Of a stretch of DNA of 64,000 nt, positions 20,077-29,007 are shown piece by piece. The position numbers and the translations under genes are program-made. The DNA comes from Leucobacter sp. cx-328 (GTDB lineage Bacteria; Actinomycetota; Actinomycetes; Actinomycetales; Microbacteriaceae): the NCBI RefSeq assembly GCF_014530035.1, contig NZ_JACVMX010000002.1:310001-374000 (forward strand). Reading direction: 5' to 3'. Positions within the stretch are counted from its first letter, which is position 1, and every line of letters starts with the position of its first letter. Below the pieces are notes generated by a model that saw only the letters and a program-made list of their open reading frames with translations, did not search any database and had not been told where the DNA came from.

Positions 20077-21498
20077 ATGACGACGCAAACTGCTCAGATA
20101 CTCGTGCCATCTGCGGCGCCCCGAGTTTCGCGCGCTGGCCTGACCCTCGCGCTCGCGTCGGCGGTGCTCGCGTTCTCAATGATGCAGACGCTGTTGGTGC
20201 CTGCGCTTCCGGTGTTTGCCGCTGAACTCCAGGTCGACAGCGCCACCGCGGGATGGATTCTCACGGCATACCTGCTCAGCGGTGCTATTGCTGCCCCGGT
20301 CATCGGGTCGTTGGGAGACCGCTTTGGACACCGTCGCATCCTCATCCTGGCGATGCTGATCTTCGTCGCGGGTGCCGCCCTCGCGGCTATTGCCACGACG
20401 TTGCCGCTGCTCCTTGCTGGTCGAGTGCTGCAGGGTGCGGCCACCGCATCATTCCCGCTCGCTGTTGCGATTGTGCGGTTGCAGCTGGTCGGAAGTGCTC
20501 AGGCGACCGCAATTGGCTGGCTGTCAGGCACGCTTGGGCTCGGGGCAGGGCTCGCACTTGTCGTCGGTGGTGCAGTGGTTGACTTCCTGAGTTGGCCCTG
20601 GCTGTTCATTGTCGGCGGGGCACTCGGTCTGCTCTCCATCGTCTTGGTGATCTGGCAGGTGCCAGGTGCAACTGTGCCCGCAGTAGATGCCCGTCCCGAC
20701 TGGGCAGGCATCGTGCTGCTGGTGACAACCTTGCTGCCGCTTCTCCTCGTGGTATCACAGGGAGCGAGCTGGGGTTGGGGGTCACCTATCATCCTCGGGT
20801 TGGCCGTAGTCGCCGTCATTAGCCTGGTCGCGCTCGTGCTCGTTGAGCGTCGTGTCGCAGCGCCCCTGGTGGATCCGCGCCTGGTCACACACCGGGCGCT
20901 CGCCGCCACGAACCTGCTGACTGTCTTCCTCGGCTTCATTCCGTACGTGTTTTACGTTGGAATGCCCGTACTGTTGCAGGCGTCGCCCGCGCACGGCGTC
21001 GGCCACGGGCTCGGCGTCACCGCTACCGGTGTCGCGCTCTTGCCAGGAGCAATTCTGGTCTTCCTTGGTGGGCGGCTCACGCCCTGGCTTCTCGGCCGCA
21101 TGAGCGGGCGTGGAATTGCGGCACTCGCACTCGGGGTAATGCTTGTTGGCGGCGCGGGGGTTGCGGTTCGACCCGAGTCACTGTGGGTCATCGTAGTGTT
21201 CTTCAGCCTCATTGGCCTGGGGAACGGGATTGGGTTTGCTGTTATCGCCGAACTCATTGCCGGCAATGTACCCGCGGCTGGTCTGGGCGCCGCGCTTGGA
21301 GTGAACGGCGTGCTGCGCACGGTGGGCTCTGCGCTTGGCACTCCGATCGCCACGCTTGTGCTCACCACCGTGGGTCTGACAGCTGTCGGAACGCCGGGAA
21401 CGGGCACCTTCTCGGCGCTCTTCGGAGCTGCCGCCGTGGTGTCATTTATTGGCGTGATCGCTGCGTTCCTTGTGCCGAAGCCGAAGCCGAAGCGCTAA
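20077..21498 (+). CDS. MFS transporter, DHA2-like drug efflux family
   Basis: A 473-residue transporter with about 14 hydrophobic segments, the layout of the QacA/DHA2 group of proton-coupled drug exporters. The motif A loop is GSLGDRFGHRRILIL (~residues 68-82) and the segment GWILTAYLLSGAIAAPVIG precedes it. The ATG at 20077 follows GAGAGG by five bases and is preferred over GTG 20071. It ends in a Lys/Pro tail (PKPKPKR). Regulation is presumably by the divergent TetR protein. Substrate unknown. Confidence 0.88.
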   Translation: MTTQTAQILVPSAAPRVSRAGLTLALASAVLAFSMMQTLLVPALPVFAAELQVDSATAGWILTAYLLSGAIAAPVIGSLGDRFGHRRILILAMLIFVAGAALAAIATTLPLLLAGRVLQGAATASFPLAVAIVRLQLVGSAQATAIGWLSGTLGLGAGLALVVGGAVVDFLSWPWLFIVGGALGLLSIVLVIWQVPGATVPAVDARPDWAGIVLLVTTLLPLLLVVSQGASWGWGSPIILGLAVVAVISLVALVLVERRVAAPLVDPRLVTHRALAATNLLTVFLGFIPYVFYVGMPVLLQASPAHGVGHGLGVTATGVALLPGAILVFLGGRLTPWLLGRMSGRGIAALALGVMLVGGAGVAVRPESLWVIVVFFSLIGLGNGIGFAVIAELIAGNVPAAGLGAALGVNGVLRTVGSALGTPIATLVLTTVGLTAVGTPGTGTFSALFGAAAVVSFIGVIAAFLVPKPKPKR

Positions 21499-21519
21499 AG
21501 CTGATTCAACTCAGAGGCG

Positions 21520-22422
21520 TCACTGACACTTCTGGAAGCGATACCCCTTCGACCCGGGGGTCGTGAGATCGCGGTCGCGCAGCACCATCCACTTGGGAGT
21601 GCCCTGCGCCTTGCAGACCTTCGCGAAGGTGACGCCTGCGTCTCTGAGTCCCTCCGGGTACTCAATGTCGATCACCTGCGAGCCGTAGGCCTTCGTGTAG
21701 AAGTCGCACTCGTTGTATGCGCCGCACGATTCGGCGACGGCAAAGTCGAAGCCGGCCGACTTCTTCAAGGAGGCCGCATAGGCCGGCGCGTTTTTCTGAC
21801 CTGCCGCGAGGCCGGCCTTGTGCGCGACCTGTACGAATGACTTCGCGAGTGCCGCGTTGTGTGACTGCTTGAGCGCCCCGTGAGAGCGCTCAAATGTGTC
21901 GAGGTTGTCGAATTCGACCGCGGCGTAGCCGTCTTTCGCGCACTGCTCGATCCACGGCTTCACGCGCTTCAAGATCCCAGCGCGCGCTGTCGCGGTCGAA
22001 GTGTCGAGGATGACTTCGTCGGGCCAGGCCGGGTCGTAGACCGGCTTGCCACCGCGCTGCAACAGCAGACTCTTCGGCCACGACTCCAGCTCGCCAGGTT
22101 GGGTCTGGAAACCGTTCACGTAGCAAATGGAATAGACGCCCTTGGCTGGCGGATCCGAACGATCACGCCCCACAATGCCGACCCCGGTCGCCGGCGTATA
22201 CGCGCCGCCGAGCTGGTAGTCGGGCGTCGCTCCCTTCGGCAGCTGATCGGGAGCGGCGGTAGCGGCGGCGGCACCGGCTGTAGAGACGCCAGCGGCGTGC
22301 ACTGAGTCAGACTCAGCGCACGCCGTGAGTGAGAGCGTGCACGCTACCGTGAGTGCACCCGCGGCCAGTGCGGTGGCAAGTGCTCGCCAGTGCGGTGCAA
22401 CGTTGCGCGCTCTCGAATTCAT
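21520..22422 (-). CDS. GH114-family lipoprotein (endo alpha-1,4 polygalactosaminidase-like)
   Basis: A 300-residue lipoprotein with a signal peptide and lipobox LTAC (Cys35). The mature part resembles the GH114/TM1410 fold: GVYSICYVNGFQ, the acidic motif VEFDNLDTF, an ASLKKSAGFDFAVAESCG strand and VIDIEYPEG. Known members degrade galactosamine-containing polymers outside the cell. It lies only ten bases downstream of ribH on the same strand, so it may be the last gene of the riboflavin operon; no strong ribosome-binding site is seen. The substrate here is unproven. Confidence 0.85.
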   Translation of the reverse strand: MNSRARNVAPHWRALATALAAGALTVACTLSLTACAESDSVHAAGVSTAGAAAATAAPDQLPKGATPDYQLGGAYTPATGVGIVGRDRSDPPAKGVYSICYVNGFQTQPGELESWPKSLLLQRGGKPVYDPAWPDEVILDTSTATARAGILKRVKPWIEQCAKDGYAAVEFDNLDTFERSHGALKQSHNAALAKSFVQVAHKAGLAAGQKNAPAYAASLKKSAGFDFAVAESCGAYNECDFYTKAYGSQVIDIEYPEGLRDAGVTFAKVCKAQGTPKWMVLRDRDLTTPGSKGYRFQKCQ

Positions 22423-22432
22423 GTGACCGAGC

Positions 22433-22963
22433 TTAGCCCTGGGGCGTGCCAGGGACGAGCCGCATTGTCGGCCCCTCGGTGCGGATGCGGCGTGCGGTCA
22501 CCGCGAGGTGAAGTGCCGCCTCAGCTGCCTCCTTGCCCTTCGACTCGGGAGCGCCAGGTGCGCCTGAGCGGTCGATGGCCTGCTGCTCGTTGTCGGTCGT
22601 GAGGATGCCGAAGCCGACCGGGCGGCCGGTATCGAGCTGCACGCGGGTGAGACCGTCGGTTACAGCGTTCGCGACGAAATCGAAGTGCGGGGTACCGCCA
22701 CGAATGATGATGCCGAGGCACACGACTGCATCGAAGCCGCCGCCACCCTGCTCAGCAGGGGTGAGCGCAGCCTGCGCGGCGAGAGGCAACTCGAAAGCGC
22801 CTCCCACGCGGAACAGGGTGTGATCCGCGCCCATGCCCATGATGGTCTCGTGCGCACCCTTGATGAGATCGTTCATGATCTCCTGGTGCCAGCTGCCCGC
22901 GATGACGGCGACCCGGAGGCCGGTTGCGTCTACACGAAGGTCAGGTGCTCCTGCGCCACTCAT
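22433..22963 (-). CDS. ribH: 6,7-dimethyl-8-ribityllumazine synthase
   Basis: A 176-residue lumazine synthase that condenses 5-amino-6-ribitylamino-uracil with 3,4-dihydroxy-2-butanone-4-phosphate. Family landmarks are VIAGSWHQEIMNDLIKGA, GAFELPLAAQAAL, VVCLGIIIRGGTPHFDFVAN (the conserved substrate-binding histidine is in this stretch) and GFGILTTDNEQQAIDR. It is slightly longer than usual because of C-terminal residues. It is the fourth gene of the rib operon, 29 bases after ribBA. Confidence 0.95.
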   Translation of the reverse strand: MSGAGAPDLRVDATGLRVAVIAGSWHQEIMNDLIKGAHETIMGMGADHTLFRVGGAFELPLAAQAALTPAEQGGGGFDAVVCLGIIIRGGTPHFDFVANAVTDGLTRVQLDTGRPVGFGILTTDNEQQAIDRSGAPGAPESKGKEAAEAALHLAVTARRIRTEGPTMRLVPGTPQG

Positions 22964-22992
22964 AATTACTCCTTAGAAATCGGGTCGGCGGC

Positions 22993-24252
22993 TTAGATCG
23001 AGTCGGGAAGCTGGTGACCCATGCGGTCACGCTTCGCGTTGAGGTAGCCGATGTTCTTTTCGTTCACACCGACGACGAGGGGGACGCGCTCTGACACGAC
23101 GATGCCGTGTTCCTCGAGCTGCGCGACCTTGTCGGGGTTGTTCGTGAGCAGGCGTACCGAGGGGATCCCGAGATCAGCGAAGATCTCTGCGGCCGCGGTG
23201 TAGTCGCGTGCGTCAGCAGGGAGGCCAAGTCGCACGTTCGCGTCGAGGGTGTCGACGCCCTGCTCCTGCAGCTGGTACGCGCGCAGCTTGTTCGCGAGGC
23301 CGATGCCACGACCTTCCTGGCCGCGCAGGTAGACGACGACGCCACCTTCCTCGTGCACGCGATCCATTGCTGCTTCGAGCTGCGGGCCGCACTCACACTT
23401 CAGCGAGCCGAAGGCTTCACCGGTGATGCATTCCGAGTGGACGCGTACGAGCGCGTCCTTGCCGGGGAGCTCACCCTTGGCGTTGAGTGCGACAAGTGCG
23501 AGGTGATCCACGCCCGTGCGACGGTCGCGGTACGCAAGAGTGCGGAAGTCACCGTGCGACGTCGGCAGCAGAGTGTCAGCGCGGCGGCTGACGCGACGGC
23601 TGTGACGATCTGCGGGGGCTGGGCAGCCCTCGGGGTCGTGCTCGTTGAGGTACGCGATGAGCTGTTCGATCGTGATGACCGGCACGCCTTCGCGGTTGCC
23701 AAGCTCCACGAGGCCGGGCAGGCGCATCATCTCGCCGTCTTCTGCGACGATCTCGGCGATCACTGCGACCTCGCGCAGACCAGCGAGGCGCATGAGCTCG
23801 ACGCCGGCCTCGGTGTGGCCATCGCGCACGCGCACGCCACCGTCAACTGCGCGCAACGGAAGCACGTGGCCGGGTCGGTTCACGCTCGTCGGCGACGAGT
23901 CGGGGTTCGCGAGGGTGCGCAGGGTGTGCGCGCGGTCACTCGCGCTGATGCCGGTGGTGACGCCCTCAGCCGCATCGACGGTAACGGTGTACGCGGTGCT
24001 GCGCACGTCTTCATTGCGCTCCACCATCATGGGGAGGTCGAGCTGGTTCGCGATCTCATTCGACATCGGCGCGCAGAGCAAACCCGACGACCAACGCACG
24101 GTCCACGCGATCCACTCGGGGGTCGCCAGCTCAGCCGAGAGGATGACATCGCCCTCGTTCTCACGGTTCTCGTTGTCAGCGACGATGACGGGGCGGCCGT
24201 CCTTGATCGCTGCAATCGCTTCTTCGATGGTGGAGATACCAGGGATGCTCAT
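22993..24252 (-). CDS. ribBA: Bifunctional DHBP synthase / GTP cyclohydrolase II
   Basis: A 419-residue fusion. The N-terminal RibB domain (residues 1 to ~205) makes 3,4-dihydroxy-2-butanone-4-phosphate; it has the DNENRENEGD metal-binding motif and GHTEAGVELMRLAGL. The C-terminal RibA domain opens GTP; its zinc site is C-x10-C-x-C in CITGEAFGSLKCECG, and EGRGIGLANKLRAYQLQ is the catalytic stretch. The start ATG overlaps the ribE stop (ATGA), so the two are translationally coupled. Both domains appear intact. Confidence 0.96.
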   Translation of the reverse strand: MSIPGISTIEEAIAAIKDGRPVIVADNENRENEGDVILSAELATPEWIAWTVRWSSGLLCAPMSNEIANQLDLPMMVERNEDVRSTAYTVTVDAAEGVTTGISASDRAHTLRTLANPDSSPTSVNRPGHVLPLRAVDGGVRVRDGHTEAGVELMRLAGLREVAVIAEIVAEDGEMMRLPGLVELGNREGVPVITIEQLIAYLNEHDPEGCPAPADRHSRRVSRRADTLLPTSHGDFRTLAYRDRRTGVDHLALVALNAKGELPGKDALVRVHSECITGEAFGSLKCECGPQLEAAMDRVHEEGGVVVYLRGQEGRGIGLANKLRAYQLQEQGVDTLDANVRLGLPADARDYTAAAEIFADLGIPSVRLLTNNPDKVAQLEEHGIVVSERVPLVVGVNEKNIGYLNAKRDRMGHQLPDSI

Positions 24253-24923
24253 GAGAGGGATCCTTCGTTGGTGGTGATGGAAGAGGGAAGTTCGTGGACC
24301 GGGCGGTCGAACTGGAGCATGCGCGCGACGTGGCGGGCGATGATGTCAGTTTCGACGTTGACGCGGTCACCGGGAGTGAGCGCGCCAAGAATGGTTGCTA
24401 CAAGCGTCTCAGGAATGAGCGAAACCTCAAACCATTGATCCGCGTCGCTTGCTGGCGAGATGTTTGAGACAGTGAGTGACGTTCCCGAAAGCGTCACGGA
24501 ACCCTTGTCCACAAGCAGCGGAGCGAGCTCAGCGCCACTCGCGAAACGGTACGTCTTCCAGTTGTCTTCTGGCGTAATCGAGAGGAGCGTGGCAGTGCCG
24601 TCGACGTGGCCCTGCACGATGTGTCCGCCGAGGCGGGTATCGAGGCGGGCTGCACGCTCGAGGTTCACGCGGCTGCCGACCGTGAGGTCGCCGAGCGCCG
24701 ACATGCGGATCGACTGCGCCATCACATCTGCGGTGAATGTGCCGCGGCCATCCGCGGTGGCACCCTGTTCGATGACGGTGAGGCAGACGCCCGAGACGCA
24801 GATGGATGCGCCGTGGGTGGCATCCGAGGTGACGAGCGGGCCAGCGATGGTGAGGCGCAGCGAGTCACCCACGGGGGAGATGTCGACGATCTCGCCGATT
24901 TCCTCAATGAGTCCGGTGAACAT
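24249..24923 (-). CDS. ribE: Riboflavin synthase alpha chain
   Basis: A 224-residue trimeric riboflavin synthase that dismutates two lumazines into riboflavin. It has the typical duplicated barrel: MFTGLIEEIGEIVDIS at the N-terminus, GASICVSGVCLTV, RLGGHIVQGHVDGTA, then the second repeat with DKGSVTLSGTSLTVS. The start follows the ribD stop by two bases and the stop overlaps ribBA. Length and motifs are normal. Confidence 0.96.
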   Translation of the reverse strand: MFTGLIEEIGEIVDISPVGDSLRLTIAGPLVTSDATHGASICVSGVCLTVIEQGATADGRGTFTADVMAQSIRMSALGDLTVGSRVNLERAARLDTRLGGHIVQGHVDGTATLLSITPEDNWKTYRFASGAELAPLLVDKGSVTLSGTSLTVSNISPASDADQWFEVSLIPETLVATILGALTPGDRVNVETDIIARHVARMLQFDRPVHELPSSITTNEGSLS

Positions 24924-24925
24924 GA

Positions 24926-26068
24926 TCAGTTCTCCTCTGTGTTGGTGGTCAGCGCGGCGGTGACGAGGAGGTCATCGCCAAGCTGTGAAATCTGGGGGCG
25001 GTTGAGGCGAACGATGCCTGCCATCGACGTGATACCGAGGTCGCCGACCGCGAGCTTTTCGCCGCCGAGTAGCGCGAGAGCGACATAGACGAGCACCTCG
25101 TCTGCGAGCCCGGCCGCGATGATCGCGCTCGCAACCTTGGGGCCGCCCTCGACAAAGACCGAGGTGATGCCGCGCGCTGCAAGCTCCGCGAAGTCAGCCG
25201 CGAGGTCTTCGCCAGTGAGGCGGATCGGTGCCGCAAGACCGTGTCCAACAAGCGCCGGATGATCCAAGATCTTCGCCCCAGCCGGAATCTCGCGCCGCCC
25301 AAGCACAACCGGAATTGGCTGCTCAGCGGCAGGAACCAGCAACGAACCATCAGCGGCGCGCGCCGTCAGCGACGGATCATCAGCGAGTAACGTTCCTGTA
25401 CCCACGAGAATTGCGTCAGCCTGCGCCCGCCGAACGTGCACATCAGCGCGCGCCTCCGCGCCCGTGATCCACTGACTCGAACCGTCAGCCGCCGCGGCAC
25501 GACCGTCGAGGGTCTGCGCCCACTTCACCATCACACGCGGGGTGCGGATCGCGGCCGCAGCCGCCGACTCCTCGCCATGCGACGCTGCCTGCGCGCTCGC
25601 CGCAGCTGCCCCCTGGCGGGCGAGCCAGCCGCGCAGCAATGCCTGCGACTCAGCGGCGAGGACACCGCCGGTCACGCTGATGCCGGCTGCTCGCAACGTT
25701 GCGGATCCGCCGCCCTCGGTCTCCCCGGGATCTTTCAGCGCATATACGACCGCGCCAACTCCGGCATCAGCGAGCGCCACAGCGCACGGGCCGGTGCGGC
25801 CGGTGTGGTTGCATGGCTCGAGCGTGACCACAGCGGTCAACTCGGCCATGCGATCGCGCCACTCGGCAGGAATGCGAGCGAGCGCTGATGTCTCTGCGTG
25901 CGGGGTGCCCGCACCCTCGTGCCAGCCCTCAGCGATGATGCGGCCATCGGCGTCGATGAAGACGCATCCTACCTGCGGGTTTGCGTTCTCGGCGGGGCCA
26001 CGTGCTGCGATTGTGAGCGCACGCTGCATCGCATCAACGACAGTGCGTTGCGATGTCTGCTCAATCAT
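24926..26068 (-). CDS. ribD: Bifunctional deaminase / reductase RibD
   Basis: A 380-residue fusion and the first gene of the operon. The N-terminal deaminase has the zinc motif HAETSALARI and TLEPCNHTGRTGPCAVAL (PC-x8-C). The C-terminal reductase begins near RVMVKWAQTLDGRAAAADG and contains FVEGGPKVASAIIAAGL. I start at ATG 26068 (MIEQTSQRTVVDAMQRAL), where family similarity begins; the frame is open further upstream into the riboswitch. Expression should fall when FMN binds the leader. Confidence 0.94.
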   Translation of the reverse strand: MIEQTSQRTVVDAMQRALTIAARGPAENANPQVGCVFIDADGRIIAEGWHEGAGTPHAETSALARIPAEWRDRMAELTAVVTLEPCNHTGRTGPCAVALADAGVGAVVYALKDPGETEGGGSATLRAAGISVTGGVLAAESQALLRGWLARQGAAAASAQAASHGEESAAAAAIRTPRVMVKWAQTLDGRAAAADGSSQWITGAEARADVHVRRAQADAILVGTGTLLADDPSLTARAADGSLLVPAAEQPIPVVLGRREIPAGAKILDHPALVGHGLAAPIRLTGEDLAADFAELAARGITSVFVEGGPKVASAIIAAGLADEVLVYVALALLGGEKLAVGDLGITSMAGIVRLNRPQISQLGDDLLVTAALTTNTEEN

Positions 26069-26134
26069 CCGAATCCGCCATTTCTCAAGCGTGACCGGGT
26101 GCGCAGAACGCCGTCGGGGTCGCCGACGGGCTGC

Positions 26135-26276
26135 GTTCCTCTCATCCGGACTAAGCCCGCACACTTACGAACTACTACCGTCGGCACCGGAATTTCACCG
26201 GTTCAACACCCGCAGGATGCGAGTGCTCGCGGACTTTCACCGCCGGTTTGGAATCTCACCAACCCCGGAACACGCT
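26135..26276 (-). promoter_or_regulatory. FMN riboswitch (RFN element) of the rib operon
   Basis: Read on the minus strand, the conserved RFN pieces appear in order: GGTGAGATTCC, AACCGGCGGTGAAAGTCC, a variable arm, GGTGAAATTCCGG, CGACGGT, and CTTAGTCCGGATGAGAGGAA. It lies upstream of ribD. A 7-base-pair hairpin CCGTCGG / CCGACGG at 26111-26129 sits between the aptamer and ribD and may be part of the expression platform. Confidence 0.95.
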
Positions 26277-26354
26277 TTCCACTGTAGTAGCTGCCACCTG
26301 GGAGCGGGGAAATTTCTGCCTGGAGCGGAACGCAGAAAAAGTGGCGGATCACGG

Positions 26355-26393
26355 GAATAAAAAGAGTGGTGCGCGAGTAACCCCGCGCACCAC
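26355..26393 (-). terminator. Rho-independent terminator of trpS
   Basis: Ten-base-pair perfect stem GTGGTGCGCG / CGCGCACCAC around an eight-base loop, followed on the minus strand by TCTTTTTATT. It lies just past the trpS stop. Confidence 0.9.
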
Positions 26394-26413
26394 CCTTTGG
26401 CCAGCTGCCGATC

Positions 26414-27442
<1,029 letters not shown>

Positions 27443-27538
27443 TTAATGCTCGATGTATTCGGCTGCGAAAGTTTGGTGCGATGCGATTCGCGATCCGCGC
27501 CCCACACTGTTGCGTGCGGCGCGGGAGGACGGTGCGCG

Positions 27539-28408
27539 TTAGATGCGGTAATCCGCGATGACGGGCGCGTGGTCTGACCAGCGGGCGTCGTACGAGGGGT
27601 AGCGGTCGACTCGGTAGTCGACGACTCGTTCAGCGAGCTCGGGGGTGACGACGTGGTAATCGATACGCCAGCCGGTGTCGTTGATGAATGCCTGCCCGCG
27701 GTTTGACCACCAGGTGTAGGGGCCGTCGACCTCACCGGCGAAGGTGCGTCCGACATCGACCCAGCCGAGGCCGGGACCCTCTGAGCCGTCAACACCGGTG
27801 ACGGTCTCGCCGCGCGCGCCGAAGTAGCGGTCGAAGAATGCGCGTTCCTGAGGAAGGAAGCCCGACTTCTTGACGTTGCCCTTCCAATTTTTGATGTCGA
27901 ACTCGCGGTGGCCAACGTTGAAGTCGCCCACGATTGCGACGTTCTGGTACTCATTCTCGAGTTCGGTCATACGCTTACCCATCGCCTCAAGGAACGCGAA
28001 CTTTGCGTCCTGACGCGGGGTACCGACCTCGCCTGAGTGGGTGTAGTTGCTAATGACCGTGATGGTCGTGTCGCCGAGGGGGAAATCAGCCTCAATCCAG
28101 CGGCCTGACGACTGAATCGTCTCCTGCTCATCGGCGGCACCGAGGCCAATGCGGTGAGCGGTTGCAGGCACCCGGCTTGCGATCGCAACGCCCGCGCGAC
28201 CCTTGATTTCACACGGATCGTGGAGCCAATGCCAACCACGTTCACCAAGGAATTCCTGCAGGTGCTCGTCCTGAGCACGTACCTCCTGGAGCGCGAGTAC
28301 GTCGACGCCACTTGCGTCGAGCCACTCGCCCATGCCCTTACGGAAAGCGGCACGAATGCCGTTGACGTTTACCGATGCAACGCGCAGAAATTCAGACATG
28401 TCTGTCAT
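27539..28408 (-). CDS. xth: Exodeoxyribonuclease III (AP endonuclease)
   Basis: A 289-residue EEP-fold nuclease for base-excision repair. It has VASVNVNGIRAAFRKGM, the metal-binding glutamate in DVLALQEVRAQ, VIGLG-type core strands, GDFNVGH, and the C-terminal catalytic pair in WRIDYHVVTPEL and RWSDHAPVIADYRI. Start ATG 28408 or 28399 is chosen; neither has a clear Shine-Dalgarno, and longer forms reach towards the whiB promoter region. It is divergent from whiB. Confidence 0.92.
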   Translation of the reverse strand: MTDMSEFLRVASVNVNGIRAAFRKGMGEWLDASGVDVLALQEVRAQDEHLQEFLGERGWHWLHDPCEIKGRAGVAIASRVPATAHRIGLGAADEQETIQSSGRWIEADFPLGDTTITVISNYTHSGEVGTPRQDAKFAFLEAMGKRMTELENEYQNVAIVGDFNVGHREFDIKNWKGNVKKSGFLPQERAFFDRYFGARGETVTGVDGSEGPGLGWVDVGRTFAGEVDGPYTWWSNRGQAFINDTGWRIDYHVVTPELAERVVDYRVDRYPSYDARWSDHAPVIADYRI

Positions 28409-28482
28409 TCTATGGCGCATATTGACGACACGCAGCCTCGCAAAGCCTAAGAATTCGCGAACCACGGTTTACACTTTCGGAC

Positions 28483-28511
28483 TTGACTTATCTGAATCAC
28501 AACGGTGTAAT
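28483..28511 (+). promoter_or_regulatory. Promoter of whiB
   Basis: TTGACT (28483-28488), 17-base spacer, TGTAAT (28506-28511): close to the vegetative sigma consensus, about 60 bases before the whiB start, which has the ribosome-binding site GGAGGAG. Confidence 0.7.
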
Positions 28512-28570
28512 TATTGACGACCCACGATGACGTGGATCGGAAATAAGTTTTACCCGGAGGAGATGTACAG

Positions 28571-28879
28571 ATGACGACACCAGCGCGCGCTCACATCCCG
28601 GGTGATTGGTACGTAGATCCGGTTCTGCTCGGTATGCCGGGCATCCGCCAGGAAGACGAAGTTCTTGCTTGGCAGGGTGACGCGCTCTGTGCCCAGACCG
28701 ACCCTGAAGCTTTCTTCCCTGAAAAGGGCGGATCCACCCGTGAAGCGAAGCGCATCTGCGAGAGCTGCGAGGTGCGCGCTGAGTGCCTCGAATACGCTCT
28801 CGAGAACGATGAGCGCTTCGGCATCTGGGGTGGACTTTCAGAGCGCGAGCGTCGCAAGCTGCGTCGCGAAGCCATCTAA
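28571..28879 (+). CDS. WhiB-family iron-sulfur transcription regulator
   Basis: A 102-residue WhiB protein. Four cysteines that bind the [4Fe-4S] cluster are at residues 40, 63, 66 and 72, in the C-xn-CxxC-x5-C pattern (ICESCEVRAEC). The GIWGG turn is at ~84-88 and the basic tail (SERERRKLRREAI) contacts DNA. WhiB proteins act by binding the principal sigma factor. The length and the neighbouring glycosyltransferase/DUF5719 genes suggest the WhiB2/WhmD group, involved in division and septation; that subgroup call is an inference. Confidence 0.92.
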   Translation: MTTPARAHIPGDWYVDPVLLGMPGIRQEDEVLAWQGDALCAQTDPEAFFPEKGGSTREAKRICESCEVRAECLEYALENDERFGIWGGLSERERRKLRREAI

Positions 28880-29007
28880 TAGAAGCGGATCTGCGCCCAC
28901 CGATCTCCCGGGGGCACCCGCCTGTCCATTTCGTCGATCTTGCTGATCGACAGATTGCGGCACGCCTCCAGCTTTCCGCAGGTGTAGCGGCCTAAACTGG
29001 CCGCCAT

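Noticed and set aside
23107-24438. A 443-codon open frame antisense to ribBA/ribE
   Set aside because: The opposite strand carries intact riboflavin genes; the product is His/Val/Asp-rich and unrecognisable.
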